A DNA stretch of 64,000 nucleotides, taken from DATBQN01 sp963755825 (GTDB lineage: Bacteria; Acidobacteriota; Thermoanaerobaculia; Multivoradales; UBA5704). Each line of letters opens with the position of its first letter. Within the stretch, counting starts at the first letter, position 1. Under the pieces are notes generated by a model. The model saw nothing but the letters and a program-made list of their open reading frames with translations, searched no databases and was not told the DNA's origin. This document shows, piece after piece, positions 1 to 8,358 of this stretch. The stretch is taken from contig CAVWLA010000001.1 of the NCBI GenBank assembly GCA_963755825.1, forward strand, positions 310,001-374,000, read 5' to 3'. Position numbers and translations under genes: made by a program.

Positions 1-1820
1 GCCAGCGTGCGCAGCCTTCTATCCGAATCGAACGCCAGGCCGACTCGGCGCAGCACCGCGGCCGCCTCCTCGGCATCCTCGCTCAGAACTGCCGCGAGAT
101 CCTGGTGGGCGATGCCGTCTGGGAGTACGGCGTGGAGCGCCAGTAGGGAACGCGCTGCGGGGGTCATCCGTTTGCTGCCGATGGAGAGCTCAAGCGAGAC
201 GGCGAGGTTGGTGAGGCGCTGGTCGCCGTCGCTGGCGCGGAGCATCTCTGTGCGCTGGTCTTGCCAGCGGCGCGTGAGCCCTACGAGATCGGGCTCGGAT
301 TCGGCCTGGTAGGCGAGGAGCGTGACGGCGAGGGCGAGGCGGTCGACGGCTTCGATCAGAGGTACGAGCTGAGGATCGGAGCCGAGACGCGCTCCGGTCA
401 CGGCAAGGAAGGCGCTCCGCGCGGCCTCGGGGCTGAGCGGGCCGGCGTGAATCGCTTCGCGCCAGGGAATGCCGAAGGGCCGCTGCTCGCCGCGGATCGA
501 GGCGGCCAGGGCCAGCCCCGAGATGCTGCAGAGATCGGCGATGAACGCCTCGGTTGCGGCCGTCTCCGCTTCCCACGGAGTTTCCAGGTTGTCCAGTACG
601 AGCGCGATGGGCGCCCGCTCCAGCTCAGCGAAGACTGCCGGCTCGGTGAGCGGCCCGGGCTCGACGCCGAGGGAGCGCGCGATCTCGGCGGCGAGCGCCT
701 CGCGGCCTTTGGCGCCGTCGCAGCGGACGAAGTAGCGGCGAGGTCCGAACCGCGCGAAGGTCGGTGGGGCGTGGAGCGCTCGGAGGGTGATGGTCGACTT
801 TCCCGCGCCGGCAGGGCCGAGGATCGGCGTCGGGGATGGCGGATCGGCGCAGAGGGAGTCGACGAGGTCGCGGATCTCGTCTTCGCGGCCGAAGCAGCGC
901 GGGACTGTGGGGAGCCGAGGAGCACTGGGTGGGGCGCTCGGTGGCGGAGAGCTGAGTCTTCCGGCCGCCGGGCTCGCGGCGGGTACGAGCGAACGAAAGA
1001 AGGGCGCGAGGTCGCCGTAGTCAGCGCCGTAGGCGAGCGCAAAGATTCGATCCTCCCGGGGGTGCTGAGCTTGAACGCTCGCCAGCTCACTGTCGCGGCA
1101 GAGCCGGAAGTGCCGAGCCTCTCCCTCCGAGAGTACCTGGCGCGACCAGCGGAGGAGAGCCCCGAAGTTGGGATCGGCGAGGCCGTTGCCGCAGCCGATG
1201 AAGAGCAGTGTCTTCATGGTGCGCAGTGCGCGCAGCACATTCTGCGCGTGGGCATCGCCGATGACCTGCTCATAGCTGCGGATGCCCAGGACGACCGATT
1301 CCGGCTCGTCCCAGTAGCCGTGCAAGTGGAGGATCGCCGGCTCGTCGCGGAGCGCTCTCTCGATTTTGAGGCCCTGGCGCCAGGTCACCGCCGGTCTGCG
1401 CGTCACCTCTTCGAGTAGGCCGTCGTAGTTGGTTGTCGCCAGGGGGATTCCGAGATCACGCAGGGCGTCGAGCACGGAACGATCCTCGGCGCGAAGCGCT
1501 CCGACCGTCTCTTTCAGCCAGAGGCTGTACTCGGACCCGGCGGGCGCGCCGAGCTTGGCGGCGATTTTCTCTGCCGCGGAGAGAAGGTCGTCCATGTCGC
1601 CCGAACCGACGTCGGCGAGCACGCGATCTCTCCAGCCAGCGGGCAAGGATGCGCCGACGAACTGCACGCACCACTCCACGCCGACCTTAAGAAGCCCCGT
1701 CCAGGAAGAAGCGGGGGCGTTGCGGGTCGCGCCGACCGAGACTCCTGTCCCGACGATCGCGAGGACTCGCCCGGCGGCGACCTCCGTACGGAGATCCTGA
1801 AGTAGCAGCTCTTGAGTCAT
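1..1820 (-). CDS. SIR2-STAND (NB-ARC-like) NTPase, probable anti-phage effector; 3' end beyond window
   Basis: The frame opens at ATG 1820 and reads without a stop to base 1 (606 codons seen). Residues 1-280 resemble a SIR2-like NAD-binding domain: GTGVSVGA (24-31), TTNYDG with the family Asn at 131, LHLHG with His165/His167, and FIGCG (207-211). A Pro/Ser-rich linker (about 281-306) follows. Then comes a STAND-type P-loop ATPase: GPAGAGKST (335-343) and Walker B-like LVLDNLE (407-413), with helical sequence to the edge. A TPR-like sensor would be expected further left. Known SIR2-STAND proteins (for example Avs5) deplete NAD on sensing phage proteins; that role here is inferred. The gene stands alone on its strand, with repeat-rich DNA upstream. 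The order SIR2 then STAND is clear from motifs; the exact subfamily is not. Confidence 0.8.
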   Translation of the reverse strand, partial: MTQELLLQDLRTEVAAGRVLAIVGTGVSVGATRNAPASSWTGLLKVGVEWCVQFVGASLPAGWRDRVLADVGSGDMDDLLSAAEKIAAKLGAPAGSEYSLWLKETVGALRAEDRSVLDALRDLGIPLATTNYDGLLEEVTRRPAVTWRQGLKIERALRDEPAILHLHGYWDEPESVVLGIRSYEQVIGDAHAQNVLRALRTMKTLLFIGCGNGLADPNFGALLRWSRQVLSEGEARHFRLCRDSELASVQAQHPREDRIFALAYGADYGDLAPFFRSLVPAASPAAGRLSSPPPSAPPSAPRLPTVPRCFGREDEIRDLVDSLCADPPSPTPILGPAGAGKSTITLRALHAPPTFARFGPRRYFVRCDGAKGREALAAEIARSLGVEPGPLTEPAVFAELERAPIALVLDNLETPWEAETAATEAFIADLCSISGLALAASIRGEQRPFGIPWREAIHAGPLSPEAARSAFLAVTGARLGSDPQLVPLIEAVDRLALAVTLLAYQAESEPDLVGLTRRWQDQRTEMLRASDGDQRLTNLAVSLELSIGSKRMTPAARSLLALHAVLPDGIAHQDLAAVLSEDAEEAAAVLRRVGLAFDSDRRLRTL

Positions 1821-1974
1821 TCCGTTTTGCCTGCGTGAATGCTATCTCAGACGGCGAGGCGCCACGTGGGTGCGGAGCGAGAGCTGCGAACAGGCGGCGC
1901 GGCAGAGAGGCTGGCAAATTCTTTCGGGGGCGCCAAAGGCTTGCGGCGGTCTCGTCCCGCGAAGTGATTCAAAT

Positions 1975-2085
1975 CGTCATCCTGAGCGGAGCGAAGGATC
2001 TGGGCGGGGGGAGCTCTAAGCACAAGACGGTCAATGACTTGGAGCGCTCCCTTCCCCCGGATCCTTCGCTTCGCTCAGGATGACG
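1975..2085. repeat. Inverted pair of TCATCCTGAGC-type repeats
   Basis: The left arm at 1975-2001 begins cgtcatcctgagcggagcga. The right arm at 2059-2085 is nearly its exact reverse complement (…cgctcaggatgacg). The roughly 57 bp between contain nothing recognisable. The paired arms could form a 27-bp hairpin in RNA, or the unit could be a small non-autonomous (MITE/REP-like) element. Confidence 0.75.
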
Positions 2086-2201
2086 TACGAAGTTTCCGTG
2101 AGCCATCGCGGCGAAGTATTTGGCGGAGCCAGCAAGAATTTGCAGGCTCTGAGGACGAGGCCGATCGCCAGAATCGGGGATGAGTCGCGGCCCGCGTCCC
2201 A

Positions 2202-2256
2202 GCACGGGCATGAATGCCCGTGCTATGAGGGGCGCCGGATAAATCCGGCTTCGCGC
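2202..2256 (+). repeat. Palindromic repeat element, copy 1
   Basis: It starts with a perfect 22-bp palindrome (GCACGGGCAT/ATGCCCGTGC around a short centre, 2202-2223). This is followed by ctatgaggggcgccggataa and a second small palindrome around ccggat-aa-atccgg. Copy 2 lies inverted at 2427-2482. Confidence 0.75.
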
Positions 2257-2426
2257 AGTCCGTGGGCTCGTCTCGATGCCGCGGACGAGAGGTAGCGATG
2301 AGCCACAATCTGGACGGATTGCGGACAACGCGCCCTCCTCAACATCGCCGGCGTCCTCTGCGGCTCCGGATCGGCTGAGGCGATCGAAATCCGTCTGCCG
2401 ACCGCCAACGCGCTGACCGTCCCAGT

Positions 2427-2482
2427 GCGCGAAGCCGGATTCATCCGGCGCCCCTCAATAGCACGGGCATTCATGCCCGTGC
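2427..2482 (-). repeat. Palindromic repeat element, copy 2 (inverted)
   Basis: Reverse-complement copy of the 2202-2256 element: gcgcgaagccggattcatcc, then ggcgcccctcaatagc, then the 22-bp palindrome at 2461-2482. A few mismatches separate the copies. Together they bracket about 170 bp. Confidence 0.75.
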
Positions 2483-2527
2483 GGGGGTCCGGTGGCCTCG
2501 ACTCGAGCCCGCGAATGCGGCGTGGCC

Positions 2528-2553
2528 AGATCCTTCGCTTCGCTCAGGATGAC
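2528..2553 (-). repeat. TCATCCTGAGC-type repeat, third copy
   Basis: agatccttcgcttcgctcag followed by gatgac matches the right arm at 2059-2085. It lies 70 bp past the 3' end of the oxidoreductase gene, so it may sit in its 3' untranslated RNA. Confidence 0.7.
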
Positions 2554-2622
2554 ACTGCGCGGGAGCGTCAAGGAACCATGGCGCCGAAGAAATTGGCAGC
2601 GCCGCACGAAACTCGCAAGCGC

Positions 2623-3582
2623 TCAGCTCACCGGCGCGATCCGCAGCACGATCTTGCCTCGCGTGTGCCCCGTCTCGCTGGCGGCGTGGGCTTGGGCGAC
2701 GTCTTCTAAGAGATAGGTCTTTTCGATGGTGGGGCGGAGGAGGTGGGTTCGGGCGAGCTCGGCTAAGAGGTCGAGGTCGCGGGCGTTGGGTTGGGTCTTG
2801 ATCCAGCGGGCTCGGCGGGCTTCGGGGGAGAGGCGGGCGGCGAAGGCGGTGCGCAGGCGGGCGAGGGCGATGCGGGGGCCGATCTCGGTGGTCACGTAGG
2901 TGCCTCCGTCGAGGAGGGCGCGGTCGCAGAGGGTGAAGTCGGAGGCTCCGGCGGCGTCGAAGATGACGTGGAAGGCCTCGTCTCCGGCGGTGAAGTCTTC
3001 GGTCGTGTAGTCGATGGTGCGCTCGGCGCCGAGGCCGCGGAGGAACTGCTGGCTGGTGGGGCCGGCGATGGCGGTGACGTGGGCTCCGATGGCGGCGGCG
3101 ATCTGGACGGCGAGGTGACCGACTCCGCCGGCGGCACCGAGGATGGCGAGGCGCTGGCCGCGGGCGAGGGCGGCGAGGTCGCGCAGGGACTGGAGCGCGG
3201 TGAGGCCCGCCAGGGGGAGCGCCGCGGCCTCTTCGTAGGTGAGCTCCTCGGGCTTGTGGGCGACGGCGGTGGCGAGAGCGTACTCGGCGTAGCCGCCGGC
3301 ATGGCCGTCGAGCATGGCGAAGACGGGGTCTCCCGGCTCGAAGCCCTCGACCTCGGGGCCGACCGCCTCGACGTCCCCCGAGACGTCGAAGCCGAGGATG
3401 TGGGGGAAGCGCAGGGGGTGGACGAAGCGGAGGCTGCCCCGGCGGATCTTCCAGTCGATCGGGTTGACGCTCGCGGCGCGGACGCGGATGAGGACCTGGC
3501 CGGCTCCCGCGGTGGGGCGGCTGGCGCCGCCGATGATCAGCCGCTCGGGGCCGCCGTAGCGGGTGAGGAGGGCCGCCCTCAT
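2623..3582 (-). CDS. NAD(P)-dependent quinone oxidoreductase / zinc-free alcohol dehydrogenase (MDR family)
   Basis: 319 aa, the usual length for quinone-oxidoreductase-like medium-chain dehydrogenases. The N-terminal GroES-like half includes ASVNPIDWKIR (34-44) and GFDVSGDVEAVG. The Rossmann half has the nucleotide-binding loop GAAGGVGHLAVQIA at about 148-161. The structural-zinc cysteine set of true alcohol dehydrogenases is absent, pointing to NADPH-dependent reduction of quinones or enones in the cytosol. GGGAG lies about 8 nt before the ATG at 3582. It is monocistronic as far as can be seen. The substrate is unknown. Confidence 0.85.
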   Translation of the reverse strand: MRAALLTRYGGPERLIIGGASRPTAGAGQVLIRVRAASVNPIDWKIRRGSLRFVHPLRFPHILGFDVSGDVEAVGPEVEGFEPGDPVFAMLDGHAGGYAEYALATAVAHKPEELTYEEAAALPLAGLTALQSLRDLAALARGQRLAILGAAGGVGHLAVQIAAAIGAHVTAIAGPTSQQFLRGLGAERTIDYTTEDFTAGDEAFHVIFDAAGASDFTLCDRALLDGGTYVTTEIGPRIALARLRTAFAARLSPEARRARWIKTQPNARDLDLLAELARTHLLRPTIEKTYLLEDVAQAHAASETGHTRGKIVLRIAPVS

Positions 3583-3894
3583 TCGGCGGCTCCCGCCGCG
3601 GCCCAGCGGCGTGCGGGTCTCGCGCCTTGTTGGTTCATCGATCTCTCCGTGCGCGAGGCGTGCGGTTCGCGAAGGGGTGCCGCGCGGCTGCTGCTGCCGC
3701 TCGGCGGAGCGAGTGTAGCCCAGCGGGTTGCGCGCTGCAGATGGCTGGCGATTTCGTTGTCGCCGGTCGATGCGGAACGGTCTGTGGCAAGAGCTCGCGG
3801 ATTGGCGGGGCGCCGCCCGCTGGCTGTAACATGACCGGGCAGCGCCGCGCCTCTAGCTCCGACGATGAACCTCATCTCTCATGGAGGAAGCTCG
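3583..3894. other. Intergenic region between divergent genes
   Basis: 312 bp separate the leftward oxidoreductase from the rightward secreted-protein gene, so promoters for both should lie here. I see no clear -35/-10 pair, operator or RNA. A 30-bp in-frame extension from ATG 3865 is less likely to be coding because the Shine-Dalgarno sequence favours ATG 3895. Confidence 0.5.
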
Positions 3895-4806
3895 ATGGAC
3901 TCCTATCTCCACAGGCTGCCGAGACTGTGCCTGCCGCTCGCCGCGGCGGCTCTCCTGCTCGCCGAGGTGGCGCCCGCCCAGGCCACGGTCAACACCGTCT
4001 ATGCCTGCGCCGGCGGCGGCAACGGCGGCCAGCACGACTACATCTTCAACGGCTTCTACGTCGCCAACGTGCACGCCACCAACCTGCACTCGGTCGCCAT
4101 CATCTACCGGTCCGATTCGTCCGGCACCTACTCGATCAGCCTGACGGCCCACCGGGGCTCGTACACCGGCCCGGTGGTGGGGACGACGCAGACGCTGAAC
4201 GCGTCGCTCCCGTCCGGCGCCGACCAGCAGCTCACCTACAACTTCGGCGATGCCGCGATGAACACCGGCGACACCCTCTTCTTCACCCACACCTACAGCG
4301 GTCCCGGCAACGTCTTCTTCAGCCTTTCGGATTCGGGCTGCACGGGGGACGAGGAGTCGGTCGGCACCTCGAGCAACCTCAACGGCTTCAGCGTCGGCGT
4401 CGCCATCACCTCGAACGTCGTCAACACGCCGCCGCCGCCGACCTGCCCGAACGCGCAGACGCTCTGCATCGACGACGTCGCCGGCGACAAGCGCTTCCAG
4501 ATCACCGTCACCTACAACACCGGCACCACCTCGGGCAACGGCGGCCCGATCGACCTGAAGCCGGTCAACGTCACCTTCGGCGGCCTCTTCTGGTTCTTCA
4601 ACCCGAGCAACCCCGAGATGCTGATCAAGGTGCTCGACGGCTGCACGGTGAACAATCACTTCTGGGTCTTCTACTCGGCGGGCACCGACGTCGGCTTCCA
4701 CGTCACCGTCAAGGACTCGAAGACCGGCCACATGGTCAGCTACAGCAATCCGCTCCACACGGCGGCGCCGCCGGTGCAGGACACCAGCGCCTTCGTCTGC
4801 CCTTAG
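3895..4806 (+). CDS. Secreted hypothetical protein, beta-rich
   Basis: 303 aa from ATG 3895, chosen because GGAGG lies 8 nt upstream; the in-frame ATG at 3865 has no such site. The N-terminus is a Sec signal: an Arg-containing start, a Leu/Ala core, and probable cleavage after APAQA. The mature chain is rich in Thr, Ser, Asn, Gly and aromatic residues with scattered cysteines (CTGDEESV, PPPTCPNAQTLC, DGCTVNNHF, C-terminal FVCP), suggesting an extracytoplasmic, disulfide-stabilised beta fold with two halves split by a PPPPT linker (about residue 180). I do not recognise a family. A strong hairpin follows the stop. Confidence 0.7.
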   Translation: MDSYLHRLPRLCLPLAAAALLLAEVAPAQATVNTVYACAGGGNGGQHDYIFNGFYVANVHATNLHSVAIIYRSDSSGTYSISLTAHRGSYTGPVVGTTQTLNASLPSGADQQLTYNFGDAAMNTGDTLFFTHTYSGPGNVFFSLSDSGCTGDEESVGTSSNLNGFSVGVAITSNVVNTPPPPTCPNAQTLCIDDVAGDKRFQITVTYNTGTTSGNGGPIDLKPVNVTFGGLFWFFNPSNPEMLIKVLDGCTVNNHFWVFYSAGTDVGFHVTVKDSKTGHMVSYSNPLHTAAPPVQDTSAFVCP

Positions 4807-4818
4807 GTTCCCCCCCAC

Positions 4819-4863
4819 CTCCGGCCGGCGCCGCGCGATGGCCGATCGCGCCGCCGGCCGGAG
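4819..4863 (+). terminator. Strong hairpin after the secreted-protein gene
   Basis: A perfect 12-bp inverted repeat, ctccggccggcg / cgccggccggag (4819-4830 and 4852-4863). The inner ccgcgcga / tcgcg bases extend the stem. It begins 12 bp after the stop codon. No T-run follows, so it is an atypical terminator or RNA-stabilising hairpin. Confidence 0.5.
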
Positions 4864-4927
4864 AGCTCCCCTCCGCCTTGCTCCCGCCCTCCCCTTGCGG
4901 AGAGAATGAGGGCGTAGCCACCGCCGC

Positions 4928-6289
4928 ATGATCGACTCCCTCCCCCAGCAGAAGGCGCTCCCCCACAGCGAGGAGTCGGAGCGCGCCGTGCTCGGCGGCA
5001 TCCTGCTCGACCCGCGGGTGCTGCCGACGATCTCCGGCCGCCTGCGCCCCGACGACTTCTACCTCGAGCGCCACCAGACGCTCTACGACGCCATGCTCGC
5101 CCTCCAGGAGCAGCAGGTGGAGATCGACCTGCGCACCCTGCAGGCGAAGCTCGAGCAGCAGGGGACCTTCGACTCGATCGGCGGCGTCGCCTACCTCTCG
5201 CAGCTCGACCTCGACCTCCCCGACCTCGGCCGCATCGATGCCTACGTCGAGATCATCAAGGAGCGCTCGGTCCGCCGCCGGCTCATCCAGGTGTCGGGCA
5301 AGATCATCCGCGACTGCCTCGACGGCGGCCTCGAGGCGCAGGCGGCGCTCGCCCACGCCGAGCAGGCGATCCTCGGCCTCGGCGAGGAGGCGGTGCAGCG
5401 CGGCTTCGTGCAGATCGGCCAGGTCTTCCACTCGACCCTGGAGGATCTCGAGGAGCGGCCGGGCTCGACGCTGATCGGCGTGCCGACCGGCTTCATCGAC
5501 TTCAACCGCCTCTCGCATGGGTTGAACCGCGGCAACCTCATCATCATCGCCGGCCGCCCCGGCATGGGGAAGACCAGCTTCGCCTTGAACATCGCCCAGC
5601 ACGTCGCCATCCGCGAGAAGCGGGGCGTCGGGATGTTCTCGCTCGAGATGAGCCAGCAGGAGCTCGCGCTGCGCATACTCTGCTCGGAGGCCGACGTGCC
5701 GTTCTCGCGGCTGCGCTCCGGAGCGCTCTCCCAGAAGCAGTGGAGCCGCGTCATCCAGACCGTCCGCGGCACCAGCGACGCGCCGTTCTACATCGACGAC
5801 TCGGCGAACCCCACCCTCCTCGAGGTGGCCTCGAAGTCGCGCCGCCTGAAGGCCGAGCGCGGCCTGGAGCTGGTCATCCTCGACTACCTGCAGCTCATGC
5901 AGGCGGGCGGCCGTTACGAGAACCGCAACCTGGAGATCGCCGCCATCAGCCGCGGCCTGAAGCAGCTCGCCAAGGAGCTCGACCTGCCGGTGATCGCCCT
6001 CTCGCAGCTCTCCCGCCAGCCGGAGCGGCGGGGGAGCGACCACCGCCCGCAGCTCGCCGACCTGCGCGAGAGCGGCTCGATCGAGCAGGACGCCGACATG
6101 GTCGCCTTCGTCTACCGCGACGAGGTCTACAACCCCGACGACGCCGACAACAAGGGCCTGGCGGAGCTCATCGTCGCCAAGCACAGGAACGGCGAGACCG
6201 GCACCATCGAGCTCTACTTCAACGGCGAGACGACCACCTTCCGCAACCTTGCCCGCGATGGCGCGACCGAGCCCGACGCCCCCTTCTGA
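4928..6289 (+). CDS. dnaB: Replicative DNA helicase DnaB
   Basis: 453 aa, standard for DnaB. The N-terminal DnaG-interacting domain opens with LPHSEESERAVLGGILLDP. The RecA-like ATPase domain has Walker A GRPGMGKTS (about 214-222), Walker B LVILDYLQLM (about 316-325), sensor-like ALSQLSRQPERR and the terminal GTIELYFNGE(T)TTF strand typical of the family. It unwinds DNA ahead of the replisome as a hexamer. Its 3' end overlaps the start of alr, so the two are probably co-transcribed. There is no intein insertion. The start has only a weak GAGGG upstream, but the N-terminus aligns well with the family. Confidence 0.95.
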   Translation: MIDSLPQQKALPHSEESERAVLGGILLDPRVLPTISGRLRPDDFYLERHQTLYDAMLALQEQQVEIDLRTLQAKLEQQGTFDSIGGVAYLSQLDLDLPDLGRIDAYVEIIKERSVRRRLIQVSGKIIRDCLDGGLEAQAALAHAEQAILGLGEEAVQRGFVQIGQVFHSTLEDLEERPGSTLIGVPTGFIDFNRLSHGLNRGNLIIIAGRPGMGKTSFALNIAQHVAIREKRGVGMFSLEMSQQELALRILCSEADVPFSRLRSGALSQKQWSRVIQTVRGTSDAPFYIDDSANPTLLEVASKSRRLKAERGLELVILDYLQLMQAGGRYENRNLEIAAISRGLKQLAKELDLPVIALSQLSRQPERRGSDHRPQLADLRESGSIEQDADMVAFVYRDEVYNPDDADNKGLAELIVAKHRNGETGTIELYFNGETTTFRNLARDGATEPDAPF

Positions 6290-7484
6290 TCCGCCGCGCT
6301 CGGCGGAGTTGGGCAACCCGACAGACGATCTCGCCGCCGCCCTGCGGCCGGCCTGGGTCGACGTCGACCTCGACGCCCTCCTCGCCAACCTCGCCGCCAT
6401 CCGCCGCCGCGCGCCCGGGATGCGGACCCTCGCCGTGGTCAAGGCGGACGCCTACGGCCACGGCGCCGTCGGCGTCTCGCGCGCCCTCGAGCGCGGCGGC
6501 GTCGAGTGGCTGGGCGTCGCCCTCCTCGAGGAGGGGGCGGAGCTGCGGCGGGCCGGCATCGCTCTCCCCATCCTCGTCCTCGGCACGGCGCGGCCGGCGA
6601 AGATCGCCCTCTACCGCCGCTATCGTCTGACCCCCACCATCTCCAGCCTCGGCGAGCTCGCCCTCTGGCGGCAGTGGGTGGCGGGCGAGGTGGAGCCGCA
6701 GCCGGTCCACCTCAAGGTCGACACCGGCATGGGGCGGCTGGGGATCGCCGAGGGCGAGGTGGCCGAGGCGCTCGCCGCCCTCCGCGCCGAGCCGCGCCTC
6801 CGCCTCGCCGGCCTGCTGTCGCACTTCGCCGACGCCGACGATCCGGCGAGCCCGCGCAACCGCCTCCAGGAGGAGCGCTTCGCGGCGGTCGTCGCGGCGC
6901 TGACGCCGGCCGAGCGCGAGGGGATCGAGATCCACATGGCGAACAGCGCCGCGGCGCTGTCGCGGCCCGCCGCCCGCTTCACCCTCGGCCGGCTGGGGAT
7001 CGCTCTCTACGGCGTCGACCCGCTGGCGCAGGCGGCGGACCTGGCGCCGGTGATGTCGGTGGCGGCGCGGATCGTCCAGCTCCGCGAGGTGCCGGCGGGG
7101 ACGCCGCTCTCCTACGGCGGCCGCACCGTCGCCCGCCGGCGGAGCCGCATCGCCGTCGTGCCGGTGGGCTACGCCGACGGCTACGCCTGGCGGCTGACCG
7201 GCCGCGCCGACGCCCTGGTGCGCGGCCGCCGGGTGCCGATCGCCGGCTCGGTGACCATGGACATGACGCTCCTCGACGTCACCGACACCGGCGGCGAGGT
7301 GGGGGAGGAGGTCGTCCTCCTCGGCCGCCAGGGCGGCGAGGAGGTGAGCGCCGCCGAGCTCGCCCGCCACGCCGGGACGATCTCCTGGGAGATTCTCTGC
7401 CACCTCGGCCTCCGCCTGCCGCGCCGCTACCGGCGCGATGGCCGGGTCGAGGAGCTGGTGTCGCGCTTCTCGCGGGACGACTAG
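6258..7484 (+). CDS. alr: Alanine racemase
   Basis: 408 aa from ATG 6258; a TTG at 6249 is a possible alternative. A PLP fold-type III barrel is marked by VVKADAYGHG, with the cofactor lysine at residue 62. Later come the substrate/phosphate loops TGMGRLGI, HMANSAAAL and LGRLGIALYGVDP, and the C-terminal catalytic-Tyr region PLSYGG plus GYADGYAWRL and GSVTMDMTLLDVT. It makes D-alanine for peptidoglycan. It overlaps dnaB by 32 bp in another frame, implying translational coupling. Confidence 0.95.
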   Translation: MARPSPTPPSDPPRSAELGNPTDDLAAALRPAWVDVDLDALLANLAAIRRRAPGMRTLAVVKADAYGHGAVGVSRALERGGVEWLGVALLEEGAELRRAGIALPILVLGTARPAKIALYRRYRLTPTISSLGELALWRQWVAGEVEPQPVHLKVDTGMGRLGIAEGEVAEALAALRAEPRLRLAGLLSHFADADDPASPRNRLQEERFAAVVAALTPAEREGIEIHMANSAAALSRPAARFTLGRLGIALYGVDPLAQAADLAPVMSVAARIVQLREVPAGTPLSYGGRTVARRRSRIAVVPVGYADGYAWRLTGRADALVRGRRVPIAGSVTMDMTLLDVTDTGGEVGEEVVLLGRQGGEEVSAAELARHAGTISWEILCHLGLRLPRRYRRDGRVEELVSRFSRDD

Positions 7485-7537
7485 CCAATGCCGGGATAGG
7501 ATGACCCCCTTCGAGGCGAGAGCGGAGCGAGCGCGAT

Positions 7538-8347
7538 TTGGCAGCCCACACCCAGACCCTAGCCCCCGAGCGGCGGCGGCCGCTGCGCGCGCCGGCGATG
7601 CCCGGCCCGCTCGCCCGCTTCTTCGAGGAGATGGGGCGCCTGGTGCAGATGATCTGGCGCGTCCTCGCCTGGACGCCGCGGCCGCCCTACGACGTGCGCG
7701 AGCTGCTCCGCCAGATGGTGCGCGTGGGCTTCGACTCGATCCCGGTGGTGATGCTGACCGCCATGTTCACCGGCATGGTGCTGGCGCTCGAGACCTTCAC
7801 CGTCCTCCTGCGCTTCAACGCCGAGAGCTTCGTCGGCTCGCTCGTCGGCCTCTCCATGGTGCGCGAGCTGTCTTCGGTGCTCTCCGGCCTCATCGTCGCC
7901 GGCCGCGTCGGCTCGGCGATGGGGGCGGAGCTCGGCACCATGCGGGTGACCGAGCAGATCGACGCCCTCGAGGTGATGGCGACCGATCCGGTGCACTACC
8001 TGGTGGTGCCGCGGGTGTGGGCGACGACCCTCACCCTGCCGATCCTGATCGTCCTCGCCGACGCCATCGGCATCTACGGCGGCTATCTGGTCTCCGTCGT
8101 CCTCCTCGGCGCCAACCCCGTCTCCTACCTCGCCAAGAGCTTCCAGTACATGGATCTGCACGACCTCTTCGCCGGCCTCATCAAGGCCGCCGTCTTCGGC
8201 TTCCTGCTCGCCGTCATCGGCTGCCAGAAGGGCTTCTACACCACCGGCGGCGCCGAGGGCGTGGGGCGCTCGACGACCAGCGCCGTGGTCTCCGCCTCGA
8301 TCGCCATCCTGATCGCCGACTTCTTCTTGTCGAAGCTGCTCTTCTGA
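7538..8347 (+). CDS. mlaE: MlaE-family ABC transporter permease (lipid transport)
   Basis: 269 aa from TTG 7538, or 249 aa from ATG 7598, where homology begins (RFFEEMGRLVQMIW). Family blocks are present: VRVGFDSIPVVMLTAMFTGMVLALE, GRVGSAMGAELGTMRVTEQIDALEVM, PRVWATTLTLPIL and GCQKGFYTTGGAEGVGRSTTSAVVSAS, spread over five or six membrane segments. It is the inner-membrane permease of an MCE/Mla phospholipid system and is followed after 11 bp by its ATPase, with an MCE protein further on. No MlaB or MlaC partner is present. Confidence 0.92.
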   Translation: MAAHTQTLAPERRRPLRAPAMPGPLARFFEEMGRLVQMIWRVLAWTPRPPYDVRELLRQMVRVGFDSIPVVMLTAMFTGMVLALETFTVLLRFNAESFVGSLVGLSMVRELSSVLSGLIVAGRVGSAMGAELGTMRVTEQIDALEVMATDPVHYLVVPRVWATTLTLPILIVLADAIGIYGGYLVSVVLLGANPVSYLAKSFQYMDLHDLFAGLIKAAVFGFLLAVIGCQKGFYTTGGAEGVGRSTTSAVVSASIAILIADFFLSKLLF

Positions 8348-8358
8348 GCGGAGCGCTG

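Larger units (their letters stand above)
1821..2622. other. 802-bp intergenic region filled with inverted repeats
   Basis: No convincing gene is seen here on either strand. Short open frames across it mostly translate the repeats. It carries three copies of a TCATCCTGAGC-type repeat and two oppositely oriented copies of a longer palindromic element, listed separately. About 170 bp between the latter (2261-2426) show no recognisable content. Confidence 0.7.

Noticed and set aside
1835..2083. Short open frames within the repeat-rich gap
   Set aside because: They translate the repeat elements themselves and show no coding signature.
2202..2482. Possible CRISPR or riboswitch from the repeated palindromes
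   Set aside because: Only two copies in opposite orientation with no regular spacing or spacers; better explained as an inverted intergenic repeat element.
3579..3875. 98-codon minus-strand frame upstream of the oxidoreductase
   Set aside because: No ribosome-binding site, no similarity to a known protein, and it overlaps the intergenic promoter region.
7438..8358. Long N-terminal extension of MlaF upstream of ATG 8359
   Set aside because: It is an out-of-frame reading of the mlaE gene; MlaF homology starts at 8359.
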